Positions 32,965 to 41,606 of a stretch of 64,000 nucleotides of DNA are shown piece by piece. The notes under the pieces were generated by a model, which ran no database searches, was not told where the DNA came from, and saw only the letters and a program-made list of their open reading frames with translations. The position numbers were made by a program, and so were the translations under genes. The stretch's first letter is position 1. The number at the start of each line of letters is the position of its first letter. The stretch spans positions 4,548,001 through 4,612,000 of the forward strand of contig NZ_CP114904.1 of assembly GCF_027497215.1 (NCBI RefSeq), in the 5' to 3' direction. Source of the stretch: Micromonospora sp. WMMD812. GTDB lineage: Bacteria; Actinomycetota; Actinomycetes; Mycobacteriales; Micromonosporaceae.

Positions 32965-33765
32965 GTGGAGTACACATCCGGCGCTGCCTCCTGGCAGAAG
33001 GTGCTCCGCCGCGCCGTCGCCGGGCTGCTGCCGCGGCGAGCGCGGCAGCGACGGGCGGGCTGGTCGATCGGGGTGCCGCTGATCGCGGCCGCGGCCGGGC
33101 TGCTCTTCACCACCACCGCGACCACCGCGGGTGGCACCGCCCTGCGTGAGGACCGGCGTCCGCAGCTCAACCAGTTGATCGAGGAACGGCGCGAGCAGGT
33201 GGCCGCGAGCGAGGAGCGCGCGGCGGCACTCCGCCAGGACGTCGAGGAGCGGACGACCGCGCTGGGCGAGCAGGACGGCCCGATCAAGGCCCAGCAGGAC
33301 CGGGCCCTGGCCACCCGGCAGTCGGCCGGCTTCACCGCGCTGACCGGCCCCGGCGTGACGGTCGAGCTGAACGACGCGCCCCGGCGCGACCAACTGCCCG
33401 AAGGGGTGAGCAACGACGACCTGGTGGTCCACCAGGGGGACGTCCAAGCGGTGGTGAACGCGCTCTGGGCCGGCGGAGCCGAGGCCATGTCAATCATGAA
33501 CGTCCGCGTGCTCGCCACGAGCGCGGTACGCTGCGTCGGTAACACCCTGCTGCTGCACGGTCGGGTGTACTCCCCCCCATTCAAGATCGTAGCGATCGGC
33601 GATCCCGCAGCCATGCAGAAGGCGCTCGCCGAGTCTGAGGGAGTCCGGTGGTTCAAGGACGCGGTCGACCACTACCAGCTCGGCTATCGGGAGAACGCCT
33701 CCACGGTGACCGTTCCGGCGTTCGGGGATTCGACCGCCCTGCGCTCGGCGGCGGTGGCTAAGTGA
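32965..33765 (+). CDS. DUF881 family protein
   Basis: 266 aa from GTG 32965, with GGAAGGA about 8 nt upstream. One N-terminal membrane span (about 31-52) is followed by a coiled coil (about 60-115, [17 protein letters not shown]) and the DUF881 domain ([54 protein letters not shown]). DUF881 proteins are linked by gene context to sporulation and division; the function is unknown. The stop overlaps the sortase start by 4 bp. Confidence 0.88.
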   Translation: MEYTSGAASWQKVLRRAVAGLLPRRARQRRAGWSIGVPLIAAAAGLLFTTTATTAGGTALREDRRPQLNQLIEERREQVAASEERAAALRQDVEERTTALGEQDGPIKAQQDRALATRQSAGFTALTGPGVTVELNDAPRRDQLPEGVSNDDLVVHQGDVQAVVNALWAGGAEAMSIMNVRVLATSAVRCVGNTLLLHGRVYSPPFKIVAIGDPAAMQKALAESEGVRWFKDAVDHYQLGYRENASTVTVPAFGDSTALRSAAVAK

Positions 33766-35693
33766 GCACCGAAGACCGGCCCGACGGCCGGCACCGCGAT
33801 CAGAGCGACGACCCGACGGCCCTCCTGCCGAAGGTCGACCGCCCCGAGCCGACCGCGCAGCGTTCCGGCCGGAGCGGCTGGCCCGACCCGGTGCTGCCGC
33901 CGCGCACGCCACCTTCGCCGTCCCCGACCACGCCGCAGCGGGCGGCCCAACCGCCGACCGGCCCCGATCCGGCCCGACCGCCGATCAGCCCGCAGTCGCC
34001 CGCCCGACCCTCGTTCGCCCCGGAGTCGGCCGCCCGGTCGCCGTTCGGCCCGGAGCCGGCTGCCCGCTCGGGCACGAACGCGGCGCCGGCCCAGTCCGCC
34101 GGTCCCGGGGACCCGTCCCGCTCCGCGAACCCCGGCTGGTTCACCCCCGACACGGCGTCGCCGTCTGGCGCCGGTCCCGCCCGCCCCGCCGCGCCCACCG
34201 GCGAGCCGACCCGCCGTGCCACGCCCACCGGCGGCCCGGCCACCGGCGAGCCGACCCGGCGTACCACGCCCGCCGGCGGCCCGGCCACCGCGCCGCCGCC
34301 GTGGCCCGGCGCGACCCGACCGGCCGCCCCGACCGACTTCCCGACCCGACCGGCGGGCGAGCCCTCGGACCGGCCGTCCAGCGCGCCGCCGCGGGCGGCG
34401 TCCCCCGGTGACCACCGGCAGTGGGCCGGCGCGCCGGGCGAGGCGCGCCACCCGGGTTCCGCCGACCTCCCGGTCCGGCCGGCCGCGCCCGGCGACCTCC
34501 CGGCCCGCCCCACCACGGCTTCGGCCGGTTCCGGATCGTTCGACAACGGCCTGCCGACCCGCCCCACCACCGCTGCGGCCGGCGCCGGATCGCCCGGCCC
34601 GGCCCTACCTCGGTCCGCGTCCCCGACGGACGAGTCCGCGTCCCGGGCCGCCGGCGTCCCGGCGAGCGCCGCGGACGCGCCGACGGCGTTCATGCCCCAG
34701 GTAGCCCGACGGGCCGAACGGACCTCCACCGCCTCCGGCGGCGGTCCCGCCGCTCCGGTCTCCCCGGCCGCCGATCCGTCGGCGACCGCCGTGATCCCGG
34801 CCGTGCCCGCCGCCCCGACCCGACACCCGGCCCTCGACTCCACCGCGCTGATGGGCGCGGTGCCGAAGGCGCCGGAGACCGACGACCCGGCCGGCACCGA
34901 GGATGCCGAGCCGCCGCGCCCCCGGCGGGGCGAGCGTGTGGTGCAGCTGCGCCCGGAACAGCACGGCGAGGGCTACAAGAGCGTCTACTCCGAGCTGACC
35001 CGGCCCTCGCTCGCCTCCCGGCTGCGCAGCGGCGTACGGGTCACCGGCGAGGTGCTGATCACCTTCGGCCTGGTGGTGCTCCTCTTCGCGGGCTACGAGG
35101 TCTGGGGCAAGTCGGCGATCGTGGACGCCCACCAGAACGACCTGAGCGAGCAGTTGGCGCAGGCGTGGGGCCCGACGGGCGACCCGACGGTCTCCCCCTC
35201 GACCAGCGCCACCCCGTCGGCCAAGCCGGTGACGCCGGTGCACGGCAAGCCGATCGCCGGGCTCTACATCCCGAAGCTCGACAAGAACTGGGTCGTGGTC
35301 GAGGGCGTCACGCAGGCCGACATCCGGTACGCCCCGGGTCACTACCCGAAGAGCGCGCTGCCGGGCCAGGTGGGCAACTTCTCCGTCGCCGGACACCGGA
35401 ACCGGGCCACCTTCTGGCGCCTGGACGAGCTGGACAACGGCGACGCGATCGTGGTCGAGAGCAAGACCGACTGGTACATCTACAAGGTCTCGCAGACCCG
35501 GATCGTCAAGCCGACCCAGGTCGAGGTGGTCGCGCCGGTGCCGGGCAAGCCCGGCGAGAAGGCCAGCAAGCGGATGCTCACCCTCACCACGTGCAACCCG
35601 AAGTTCGACAACTATCAGCGGCTTATCATCCACGCCGAACTGGACCGCACCCAGCCGAAGTCGGCGGGTCGCCCGCCGGAGCTGGGGGGCTGA
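33762..35693 (+). CDS. srtE: Class E sortase with long disordered N-terminus
   Basis: 643 aa. Residues 1-400 are Pro/Ala/Thr-rich and repetitive ([19 protein letters not shown] units), presumably cytoplasmic. One membrane span lies at about 425-447 ([20 protein letters not shown]). The sortase domain has the catalytic His545 in VAGHRNR, Cys611 in LTLTTC and Arg620. Class E sortases anchor surface proteins in actinobacteria; a candidate substrate with LPVTG is at 19318. The N-terminal extension is much longer than in typical SrtE, where it is ~100 residues or less. Confidence 0.88.
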   Translation: MSTEDRPDGRHRDQSDDPTALLPKVDRPEPTAQRSGRSGWPDPVLPPRTPPSPSPTTPQRAAQPPTGPDPARPPISPQSPARPSFAPESAARSPFGPEPAARSGTNAAPAQSAGPGDPSRSANPGWFTPDTASPSGAGPARPAAPTGEPTRRATPTGGPATGEPTRRTTPAGGPATAPPPWPGATRPAAPTDFPTRPAGEPSDRPSSAPPRAASPGDHRQWAGAPGEARHPGSADLPVRPAAPGDLPARPTTASAGSGSFDNGLPTRPTTAAAGAGSPGPALPRSASPTDESASRAAGVPASAADAPTAFMPQVARRAERTSTASGGGPAAPVSPAADPSATAVIPAVPAAPTRHPALDSTALMGAVPKAPETDDPAGTEDAEPPRPRRGERVVQLRPEQHGEGYKSVYSELTRPSLASRLRSGVRVTGEVLITFGLVVLLFAGYEVWGKSAIVDAHQNDLSEQLAQAWGPTGDPTVSPSTSATPSAKPVTPVHGKPIAGLYIPKLDKNWVVVEGVTQADIRYAPGHYPKSALPGQVGNFSVAGHRNRATFWRLDELDNGDAIVVESKTDWYIYKVSQTRIVKPTQVEVVAPVPGKPGEKASKRMLTLTTCNPKFDNYQRLIIHAELDRTQPKSAGRPPELGG

Positions 35694-35699
35694 CCGGCG

Positions 35700-35990
35700 A
35701 TGTACTTGTGGATCTGGCGCAAGCTCCCGTTCGGACTGGTCGGCAAGCTGGGCGGGTCGGTGCTGCTCGCCGCCGCCACGGTGGCCCTGCTCTGGTACGT
35801 GGTCTTCCCGTGGGCCGAGCCGCTGCTGCCCTTCGACGACGTGCAGGTCAGCCAGGACGCCGACCTGACCGATCCGGCCGGCGACGTGATCCCGGGCAAC
35901 GAGCCGGGTGACGCGCCGCCCGGCGACGAGCACGACCTGCCGTACGACACCGAGCGGAACAACACCCCGCCCGCGTCTCCGAGCCGGTGA
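35700..35990 (+). CDS. Small single-span membrane protein in the srtE-trpG interval
   Basis: 96 aa. A membrane span lies at about 17-38 (GGSVLLAAATVALLWYVVF), followed by an acidic, proline-rich extracytoplasmic tail. It starts 6 bp after the sortase stop and ends 4 bp before trpG/pabA, so it belongs to the same operon. Proteins of this size and layout are common at this locus in actinobacteria; the function is unknown. Confidence 0.75.
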   Translation: MYLWIWRKLPFGLVGKLGGSVLLAAATVALLWYVVFPWAEPLLPFDDVQVSQDADLTDPAGDVIPGNEPGDAPPGDEHDLPYDTERNNTPPASPSR

Positions 35991-35994
35991 GCCG

Positions 35995-36645
35995 ATGCGC
36001 GTCCTCGTGATCGACAACTACGACTCGTTCGTCTTCAACCTGGTGCAGTACCTGGGCCAGCTCGGTGTGGACTGCGAGGTCCGGCGCAACGACGAGATCG
36101 ACGTCGACGAGGTGGGGCGGGTCGGAGCTGCCGGCATCCTGCTCTCGCCCGGGCCGGGCAGCCCCGACCGGGCCGGCATCTGCCTGGACGTCGTCCGGCG
36201 CTACGCGGGCGAGCTGCCGATCTTCGGCGTCTGCCTCGGCCATCAGGCGATCGGCGAGGCGTTCGGCGCGACCGTGGCCCGCGCTCCGGAACTGCTGCAC
36301 GGCAAGACCTCGGAGGTACGGCACCAGTCGGTCGGCGTGCTCGCCGGCCTGCCGGACCCGTTCACCGCGACCCGCTACCACTCGCTCGCGGTGCTGCCCG
36401 ACACTCTGCCGGCCGAGCTGGAGGTCACCGGCTGGACGGGGTCGGGCGTGGTGATGGCGATGCGCCACCGCAGCCTCCCGATCGAGGGTGTGCAGTTCCA
36501 CCCGGAGTCGGTGCTCACCGAGGGCGGGCACGTGATGCTCGCGAACTGGCTCGCCGGCTGCGGCCACCCGGAGGCGCTGGAGCGGGCACCGGCGCTGGCC
36601 GCCGAGGTGGACGCCCGCCGCCGAGCCGCCTTCGCCACCACCTGA
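35995..36645 (+). CDS. pabA: Glutamine amidotransferase, anthranilate/aminodeoxychorismate synthase component II
   Basis: 216 aa. IDNYDSFVFNLVQYLG at the N-terminus, LLSPGPGSPDRAG, the nucleophile elbow GVCLGHQAIGEAFG (Cys near 79) and VQFHPESVLTE with the catalytic His-x-Glu are diagnostic of TrpG/PabA. It supplies ammonia for p-aminobenzoate or anthranilate synthesis. Component I is not in the window, so trpG versus pabA cannot be settled. It is the last gene of the DUF881-srtE operon. Confidence 0.93.
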   Translation: MRVLVIDNYDSFVFNLVQYLGQLGVDCEVRRNDEIDVDEVGRVGAAGILLSPGPGSPDRAGICLDVVRRYAGELPIFGVCLGHQAIGEAFGATVARAPELLHGKTSEVRHQSVGVLAGLPDPFTATRYHSLAVLPDTLPAELEVTGWTGSGVVMAMRHRSLPIEGVQFHPESVLTEGGHVMLANWLAGCGHPEALERAPALAAEVDARRRAAFATT

Positions 36646-36670
36646 CCCACCCCCGCGGCACCCGCGGCAC

Positions 36671-36747
36671 CCGCGATCTTGCACTTTGCGCCCCGACAAA
36701 ATGGGACAAGACCGCCCGAACTGAGGGCAGAAACTGCAAGATCGCGG
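36671..36747. repeat. 77-bp inverted-repeat element with CGCGATCTTGCA ends (copy 2)
   Basis: CCGCGATCTTGCA at 36671-36683 is the exact reverse complement of TGCAAGATCGCGG at 36735-36747. The interior contains GACAAAATGGGACAAG and GGGCAGAAACTGC. It is related to the element at 4806-4886 and lies between the convergent pabA and pknB genes. Confidence 0.7.
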
Positions 36748-36845
36748 TGGACCCGCCCGCACTGCGCCCGCACTGCGGTGGGTCCCCCGCACCGCGGTGG
36801 ACCGCCCCGCCGCCGCGCGAGGGCGGCAGCGGGGTTGGCGGGTGA

Positions 36846-38660
36846 TCAGTCCTCGGGGAACCAGATCGGTGTCTTGCCGGGGAGCGGGAAGCCCCCGCCG
36901 GTGCCCGGCGTCGTCGGCGAGGTGGTCGGCGTCGGCGTCGGCGTGCCGCTGGTCGGCGGCGCTTCGGGCTCGGGGATGCCGACCTCGATCGTCACCGTCT
37001 TGCCCTTGGCGAGCTCCTTGCCGGGCTCGGGGTTCTGCCGCTGGACCCGGCCGGCCTGATCCGCAGGCACCTCGTCACCGGGGCGGACCGAGACCCGGTA
37101 GCCGGCGTCCTCGAGCTCCTCCCGCGCGTCGTCCTCGGTGGAGCCGATCACCCTAGGCACCTCGCCCACGTTGCCCTTGGAGACGGTCAAGGTCACCTCG
37201 GCCCCTTCGGCTACCTGCTTCCCGGCCTCGGGTGACGACGCGATGACCGTGCCCGCTTCCTTCGGGCTGTCCTTCTCGACCGGCTTGGCAACCTTGTAGC
37301 CCTGCCCCTCCAGCAGCTCCTTGGCGTTCTCGAAGGAAGAGCCGACCACATTGGGGAACTGCTTCACGTTGGGGCCGGCGCAGACCTGGACGGTCACCGT
37401 TCGACTCGGCTCCAGCCGGGTGTTCGGGACCGGGTTCTGCGCGACGACCTTGCCCTTTTCGCAGGTGGCGTTGAAGACCTGGTCGCCGGCCTGCGCAGCG
37501 AGGCCCGCCTTCTGGATCTCGGCGAAGGCCTGCTGCTGGGTCAGGCCGGTCACCGTCGGGACGCTGACCTGCTTGTCGTCCTGCTGGCTCCACAGCAGCG
37601 CGGCGACGAGGGCGATCACCGCCAGCACACCGACCGCGGCGAACGTGGCGATCAGCCAGGACGACGCCTTGCGGCGGCGCGGGTCACCGACCCGGGCCGG
37701 GATCTGCCGGGTGGGCGGGGCGGCACCGCCACCGGCCGGGTAACCGGCCGCCCCCGCGGCCGGAGCCATCGGCATGGTCTCCTGCTCGCGCATCACCGGG
37801 GTGGCCAGCACCGGCCGGCCGGCGGCGGCGCGGAGCAGATCCGCCCGCATCTCGCCGGCGCTCTGGTAGCGGTTGAGCGGGTTCTTGGAGAGCGCCTTGA
37901 GCACGATCGCGTCGACTGCGGGGTTGACGTCCGGGTTGATGTCGCTCGGCGTCGGCGGCGCCTCCCGTACGTGCTGGTAGGCGACACTGACCGGACTGTC
38001 CCCGACGAACGGCGGGTGACCGCAGAGCAGCTCGAAGAGCACGCAGCCGGCCGCGTACACGTCGGAGCGGGCGTCGACGGCCTCGCCCCGGGCCTGCTCG
38101 GGCGACAGGTACTGGGCCGTGCCGATGACCGCGCTGGTCTGCGTCATGGTGGTGGCGCCGCTCGCCAGGGCCCGGGCGATGCCGAAGTCCATGACCTTGA
38201 CCTGACCGGTCTGGGTCAGCATGACGTTGCCGGGCTTGATGTCCCGGTGGATGATCCCGTGCCGGTGGCTGAACTCCAGGGCCGCGCACATGTCGGCGCA
38301 GATCTCCAGCGCCCGCCGGGGCTGGAGCCGCCCCTCGGCGCCGAGCACCTCCTTGAGGGTCCGCCCGTTCACGAACTCCATGACGATGAACGGCAGCGTC
38401 TCGCCGGTCGGCGCGGTCTCCTCGCCGGTGTCGTAGACGGCCACGATCGCCGGGTGGTTCAGCGACGCGGCGTTCTGCGCCTCCCGACGGAACCGCATCT
38501 GGAAGGTCGCGTCCCGGGCCAGGTCGGTCCGGAGCATCTTGATCGCGACGTCCCGACCGAGCCGGAGGTCGCGACCGCGGTGCACCTCGGCCATGCCGCC
38601 ATAGCCGAGCAGCTCGCCGACCTGGTACCTGCCACCGAGCAGGCGGGCCTGCGCTGTCAT
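36846..38660 (-). CDS. pknB: Ser/Thr protein kinase PknB (PASTA kinase)
   Basis: 604 aa. The kinase domain covers about 12-275: GYGGMAEV glycine loop, K41, catalytic HRDIKPGN with D140, and DFG D158. A juxtamembrane Pro-rich stretch precedes the membrane span at about 345-368 and three PASTA domains (about 375-570). M. tuberculosis PknB has four. The first PASTA holds two cysteines (ATCEKG, VQVCAG). The Pro/Thr-rich tail ends PIWFPED. It senses muropeptides or lipid II and phosphorylates wall-synthesis and division proteins. It overlaps pknA by 4 bp. Confidence 0.96.
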   Translation of the reverse strand: MTAQARLLGGRYQVGELLGYGGMAEVHRGRDLRLGRDVAIKMLRTDLARDATFQMRFRREAQNAASLNHPAIVAVYDTGEETAPTGETLPFIVMEFVNGRTLKEVLGAEGRLQPRRALEICADMCAALEFSHRHGIIHRDIKPGNVMLTQTGQVKVMDFGIARALASGATTMTQTSAVIGTAQYLSPEQARGEAVDARSDVYAAGCVLFELLCGHPPFVGDSPVSVAYQHVREAPPTPSDINPDVNPAVDAIVLKALSKNPLNRYQSAGEMRADLLRAAAGRPVLATPVMREQETMPMAPAAGAAGYPAGGGAAPPTRQIPARVGDPRRRKASSWLIATFAAVGVLAVIALVAALLWSQQDDKQVSVPTVTGLTQQQAFAEIQKAGLAAQAGDQVFNATCEKGKVVAQNPVPNTRLEPSRTVTVQVCAGPNVKQFPNVVGSSFENAKELLEGQGYKVAKPVEKDSPKEAGTVIASSPEAGKQVAEGAEVTLTVSKGNVGEVPRVIGSTEDDAREELEDAGYRVSVRPGDEVPADQAGRVQRQNPEPGKELAKGKTVTIEVGIPEPEAPPTSGTPTPTPTTSPTTPGTGGGFPLPGKTPIWFPED

Positions 38661-40096
38661 CGCGTCTGTCGTCCTTCGCTCGTCGTCGTCTTGCCGCTTA
38701 CCTGCCGGAGCCGCTCCTCCCGACGGTACGACGTCTGGCTCAGATCGTCGCGTCCGTCGGGCCGCAGCGCGCCGGACGTCACGGTCCGCGGAGTGGGCGC
38801 TCCGGGTTCACCGGACAGCGCATTCTTCCGCAGGTTGTAGGAAATCACGCCGGAGCAGAGCAGGACCAGTACGGCCAGGAGGATGGCGACGAGCACCATT
38901 CCGGGCCGGGACCGACCTGCATTTGGCGCCGGCATCGCGGGGCCGGCCTGCCGGGCGTACGCCGGCGGCGGGTCGTGCCGGGTCGGGGTCGGCGGCACCG
39001 CGGCGGCGCCGCGCGGGTAGCCGGCCTGGGCCACCGGCGGCCGGGACTGGCCCGCGGCCGGGGCGACCACGGTCGGCCGCGGCGGCTGGCCCGGCGCCGC
39101 CGTGGTGGGGCGGGGCGCCGTGGCCGCAGGACGCGCCGGCGCGGCGACGGGCGGCCGGGAGGGGGCCGCCGGCGGGTGCGACTGCTGCGCGGACGGCACC
39201 TGTGCGCGGCCCGGGGCGGCCGGCGAGGCCGGGGCGCCGGAGATCGGCCGGGCCTGGCCGCCGGCGCGGGCCTGCTGGGAGAGCGCCACCTTGATCTGGC
39301 GGGCCACCCCGGCGAGCGCCGCCGCGCTCGGCCACCGGGCGGCCGGATCCTTGGCCATGGCCCGTTCGACCACGGCCCGGACCTGCGGCGGGATGTCGGC
39401 CGGCAGCGGGCGGGGCGTCTCCTGGACGTGCCGCATGGCGATCTCGAGCGGGTTGTCACCCTCGAACGGGCGGCGGCCGGCGAGGCACTGGTACGCGACC
39501 ACGCCGAGCGCGTAGACGTCGGAAGCCGGCGTCGCCACCCCGCCGGTGGCCTGCTCCGGTGCGATGTACGAGGCGGTGCCGAGCACCGAGCCGGCGGCGG
39601 TGAGCTGGCCCACCAGGTCGGAGCGGGCGATGCCGAAGTCGGTGAGCACCAGCGTGCCGTTCGGCCGCACGAGCAGGTTGCCCGGCTTGACGTCGCGGTG
39701 GACGATGCCCTTCTCGTGCGCGGCGTGCAGCGCGTCGGCCGCCTGGGCGACCAGCGCCATGGTGCGGGCCGGGGTGAGCCGGCCGACGCGGCTCAGCGTG
39801 GCGGACAGCGCGTCGCCCTCGACGTACTCCATCACCAGGAAGGCGATCTGCTGGTCGTTGCCGAAGTCGTAGACGTCGACCACGCCCGGGTGGTTGATGG
39901 TGGCCATGGTGCGGGCCTCGCCGCGGAACCGCTCGGCGAAGCCCGGCTCGTCCAGCAGCGCCGGGAGCAGGCTCTTCACCGCGACCGTCCGGCCGAGCAC
40001 CTGGTCGGTGCCGCGCCAGACGTCGCCCATGCCGCCGCTGGCGATCCGCTCGTCGAGCCGGTAGCGGTTGCCGAGCTGGACACCGGGGCTCAGCAT
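38657..40096 (-). CDS. pknA: Ser/Thr protein kinase PknA
   Basis: 479 aa. Kinase domain at about 10-275 with ASGGMGDV, AVKSLL lysine, HRDVKPGN and TDFGIARS. A Pro/Ala-rich segment (about 280-400) is followed by a membrane span (about 412-433, MVLVAILLAVLVLLCSG) and a ~45-residue external tail. It works with PknB on division and growth substrates. It lies between pbpA (1 bp apart) and pknB (4-bp overlap) in one long operon. Confidence 0.95.
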   Translation of the reverse strand: MLSPGVQLGNRYRLDERIASGGMGDVWRGTDQVLGRTVAVKSLLPALLDEPGFAERFRGEARTMATINHPGVVDVYDFGNDQQIAFLVMEYVEGDALSATLSRVGRLTPARTMALVAQAADALHAAHEKGIVHRDVKPGNLLVRPNGTLVLTDFGIARSDLVGQLTAAGSVLGTASYIAPEQATGGVATPASDVYALGVVAYQCLAGRRPFEGDNPLEIAMRHVQETPRPLPADIPPQVRAVVERAMAKDPAARWPSAAALAGVARQIKVALSQQARAGGQARPISGAPASPAAPGRAQVPSAQQSHPPAAPSRPPVAAPARPAATAPRPTTAAPGQPPRPTVVAPAAGQSRPPVAQAGYPRGAAAVPPTPTRHDPPPAYARQAGPAMPAPNAGRSRPGMVLVAILLAVLVLLCSGVISYNLRKNALSGEPGAPTPRTVTSGALRPDGRDDLSQTSYRREERLRQVSGKTTTSEGRQTR

Positions 40097-40097
40097 G

Positions 40098-41606
40098 TCA
40101 GCGCCCCCCCGGGTCGGCGATCGCCGCCCGCATGATCTGGCCGGCGATCCGGGCCGCCTCGGCGCTGCCGCCGGGGCCCGCCTGCTCCAGCTCGACGCAG
40201 ACGGCGGAGACCGCGTTGCCGTTCTTGTCGATGGCGAAGCCGATGAACCAGCCGTGGTCGGGGCGGTCCGGCGCGGACTGGGCGGTGCCGGTCTTGCCGC
40301 CGACCGTGTAGCCGCTGATCTTGGCCCGGGTGCCCGTGCCGTTCTCCACCACGCTGACCATCATGTCCCGCAGGTCAGCGGCGACCTGGCCGCTGATCGG
40401 CTGCCGCAACTCTCGAGGGTTCGCGGTGTAGTAGCTGGTGGTGCGATCCGGTGCGAGCAGTTGCCGGACCAGGTACGGCCGCATCTGCTTGCCGTCCTTC
40501 TGGGCGACCGACGCGGCGATCAGGGCGCCCTCCAGCGGGGTCATCCGGACGTTGTTCTGGCCGATGGACGACTGGGCCAGTGCGGCCGGGTCGGTGCTGC
40601 CGTCCGGGTTCTGCATGTCCCCGGTCCGGCTCGCCGCCACGGTCAGCCCGTCCTCACCGAGCTGGCCGACGGTGAGGTCCTCCTGCTCGAAGCCGAACTG
40701 CCGGGCCTTCTCCTTGAGGGTTTCGGCTCCGAGCCGCACGCCGAGCTGGGCGAAGCCGGTGTTGCACGACTCGGTGACCGCCTCCATGAGGGTCACCTCG
40801 GACTCGGGGCAGATCGACGCGGCGGCGTTGCGGATCGGGCTGCCCGAGGTCGGCGGGGTGTAGCTGGACCCGGCCGGGATCTCGGTGTCCTTGCTGACGC
40901 CGTTCTCCAGTGCGGCGGCGGCCACCACGATCTTGAAGGTGGAGCCCGGCGGCAGGGTCTCGGAGAGCGCCCGGTTCTTGAGCGGCCCGTTCGGGTCCTG
41001 CTCGAGCTGGTTGTACGCGGCCGCGGCCTCGGCGGTCTCGTGGCTGGCCAACGGGTTCGGGTCGAAGCTGGGCATCGAGACGAGGGCCTGCACCGCGCCG
41101 GTTCGCGGATCGATGGCGATCGCCGCGCCCCGCTTCGCACCGACCTGGTTGGTGCGCAGCTGCTCGTACGCCACGTCCTGGGCCCGCTTGGAGAGGGTGA
41201 GCAGAACGTTGCCACCGGCGGTCTGGTCACCGGTGAACATGTCCTTGATCCGGTCGCCGAGCAGCTGGTCGCTGGTGCCGGCGAGGAAGTCGTTCTCGGC
41301 CCGCTCGATGCCGGTGTCGGCCAGGTTGACCGGCTTGTAGCCGAGCACGTGCGCGTACTTGGCCCCGCCCGGGTAGGTGCGCTGGAACTTCAGCTTGCCG
41401 CTGGTCTCCTTGCTCGTGGCCAGGGCGGTGCCGCCGGCCTCGATGTTGCCGCGCTTGCGCTCGTACTCGGCGACCTGGACGCGGCCGTTGTAGTCGCTGT
41501 TGCGGTACTCGTCGGCCTTGTAGGCCTGGATCCAGTTCAGGTTCGCGAAGAGCAACCCGAAGAGGACGATGACGACGACGCCGACGCGGCGCAGTGGTGC
41601 GTTCAC
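40098..41606 (-). CDS. pbpA: Penicillin-binding protein A (class B transpeptidase)
   Basis: 502 aa. One N-terminal membrane span (about 8-24) is followed by a dimerisation region and a transpeptidase domain with the three active-site motifs S222-T-F-K225, S280-C-N282 and K438-T-G440. Class B PBPs cross-link peptidoglycan with a SEDS partner, here RodA, whose gene overlaps by 4 bp. In mycobacteria PbpA is phosphorylated by PknB. Confidence 0.95.
   Translation of the reverse strand: MNAPLRRVGVVVIVLFGLLFANLNWIQAYKADEYRNSDYNGRVQVAEYERKRGNIEAGGTALATSKETSGKLKFQRTYPGGAKYAHVLGYKPVNLADTGIERAENDFLAGTSDQLLGDRIKDMFTGDQTAGGNVLLTLSKRAQDVAYEQLRTNQVGAKRGAAIAIDPRTGAVQALVSMPSFDPNPLASHETAEAAAAYNQLEQDPNGPLKNRALSETLPPGSTFKIVVAAAALENGVSKDTEIPAGSSYTPPTSGSPIRNAAASICPESEVTLMEAVTESCNTGFAQLGVRLGAETLKEKARQFGFEQEDLTVGQLGEDGLTVAASRTGDMQNPDGSTDPAALAQSSIGQNNVRMTPLEGALIAASVAQKDGKQMRPYLVRQLLAPDRTTSYYTANPRELRQPISGQVAADLRDMMVSVVENGTGTRAKISGYTVGGKTGTAQSAPDRPDHGWFIGFAIDKNGNAVSAVCVELEQAGPGGSAEAARIAGQIMRAAIADPGGR

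Noticed and set aside
33900..34800. DNA-level repeats in the sortase N-terminal region as a separate repeat element
   Set aside because: They are coding Pro/Ala/Thr repeats within one open frame; treated as part of the protein.
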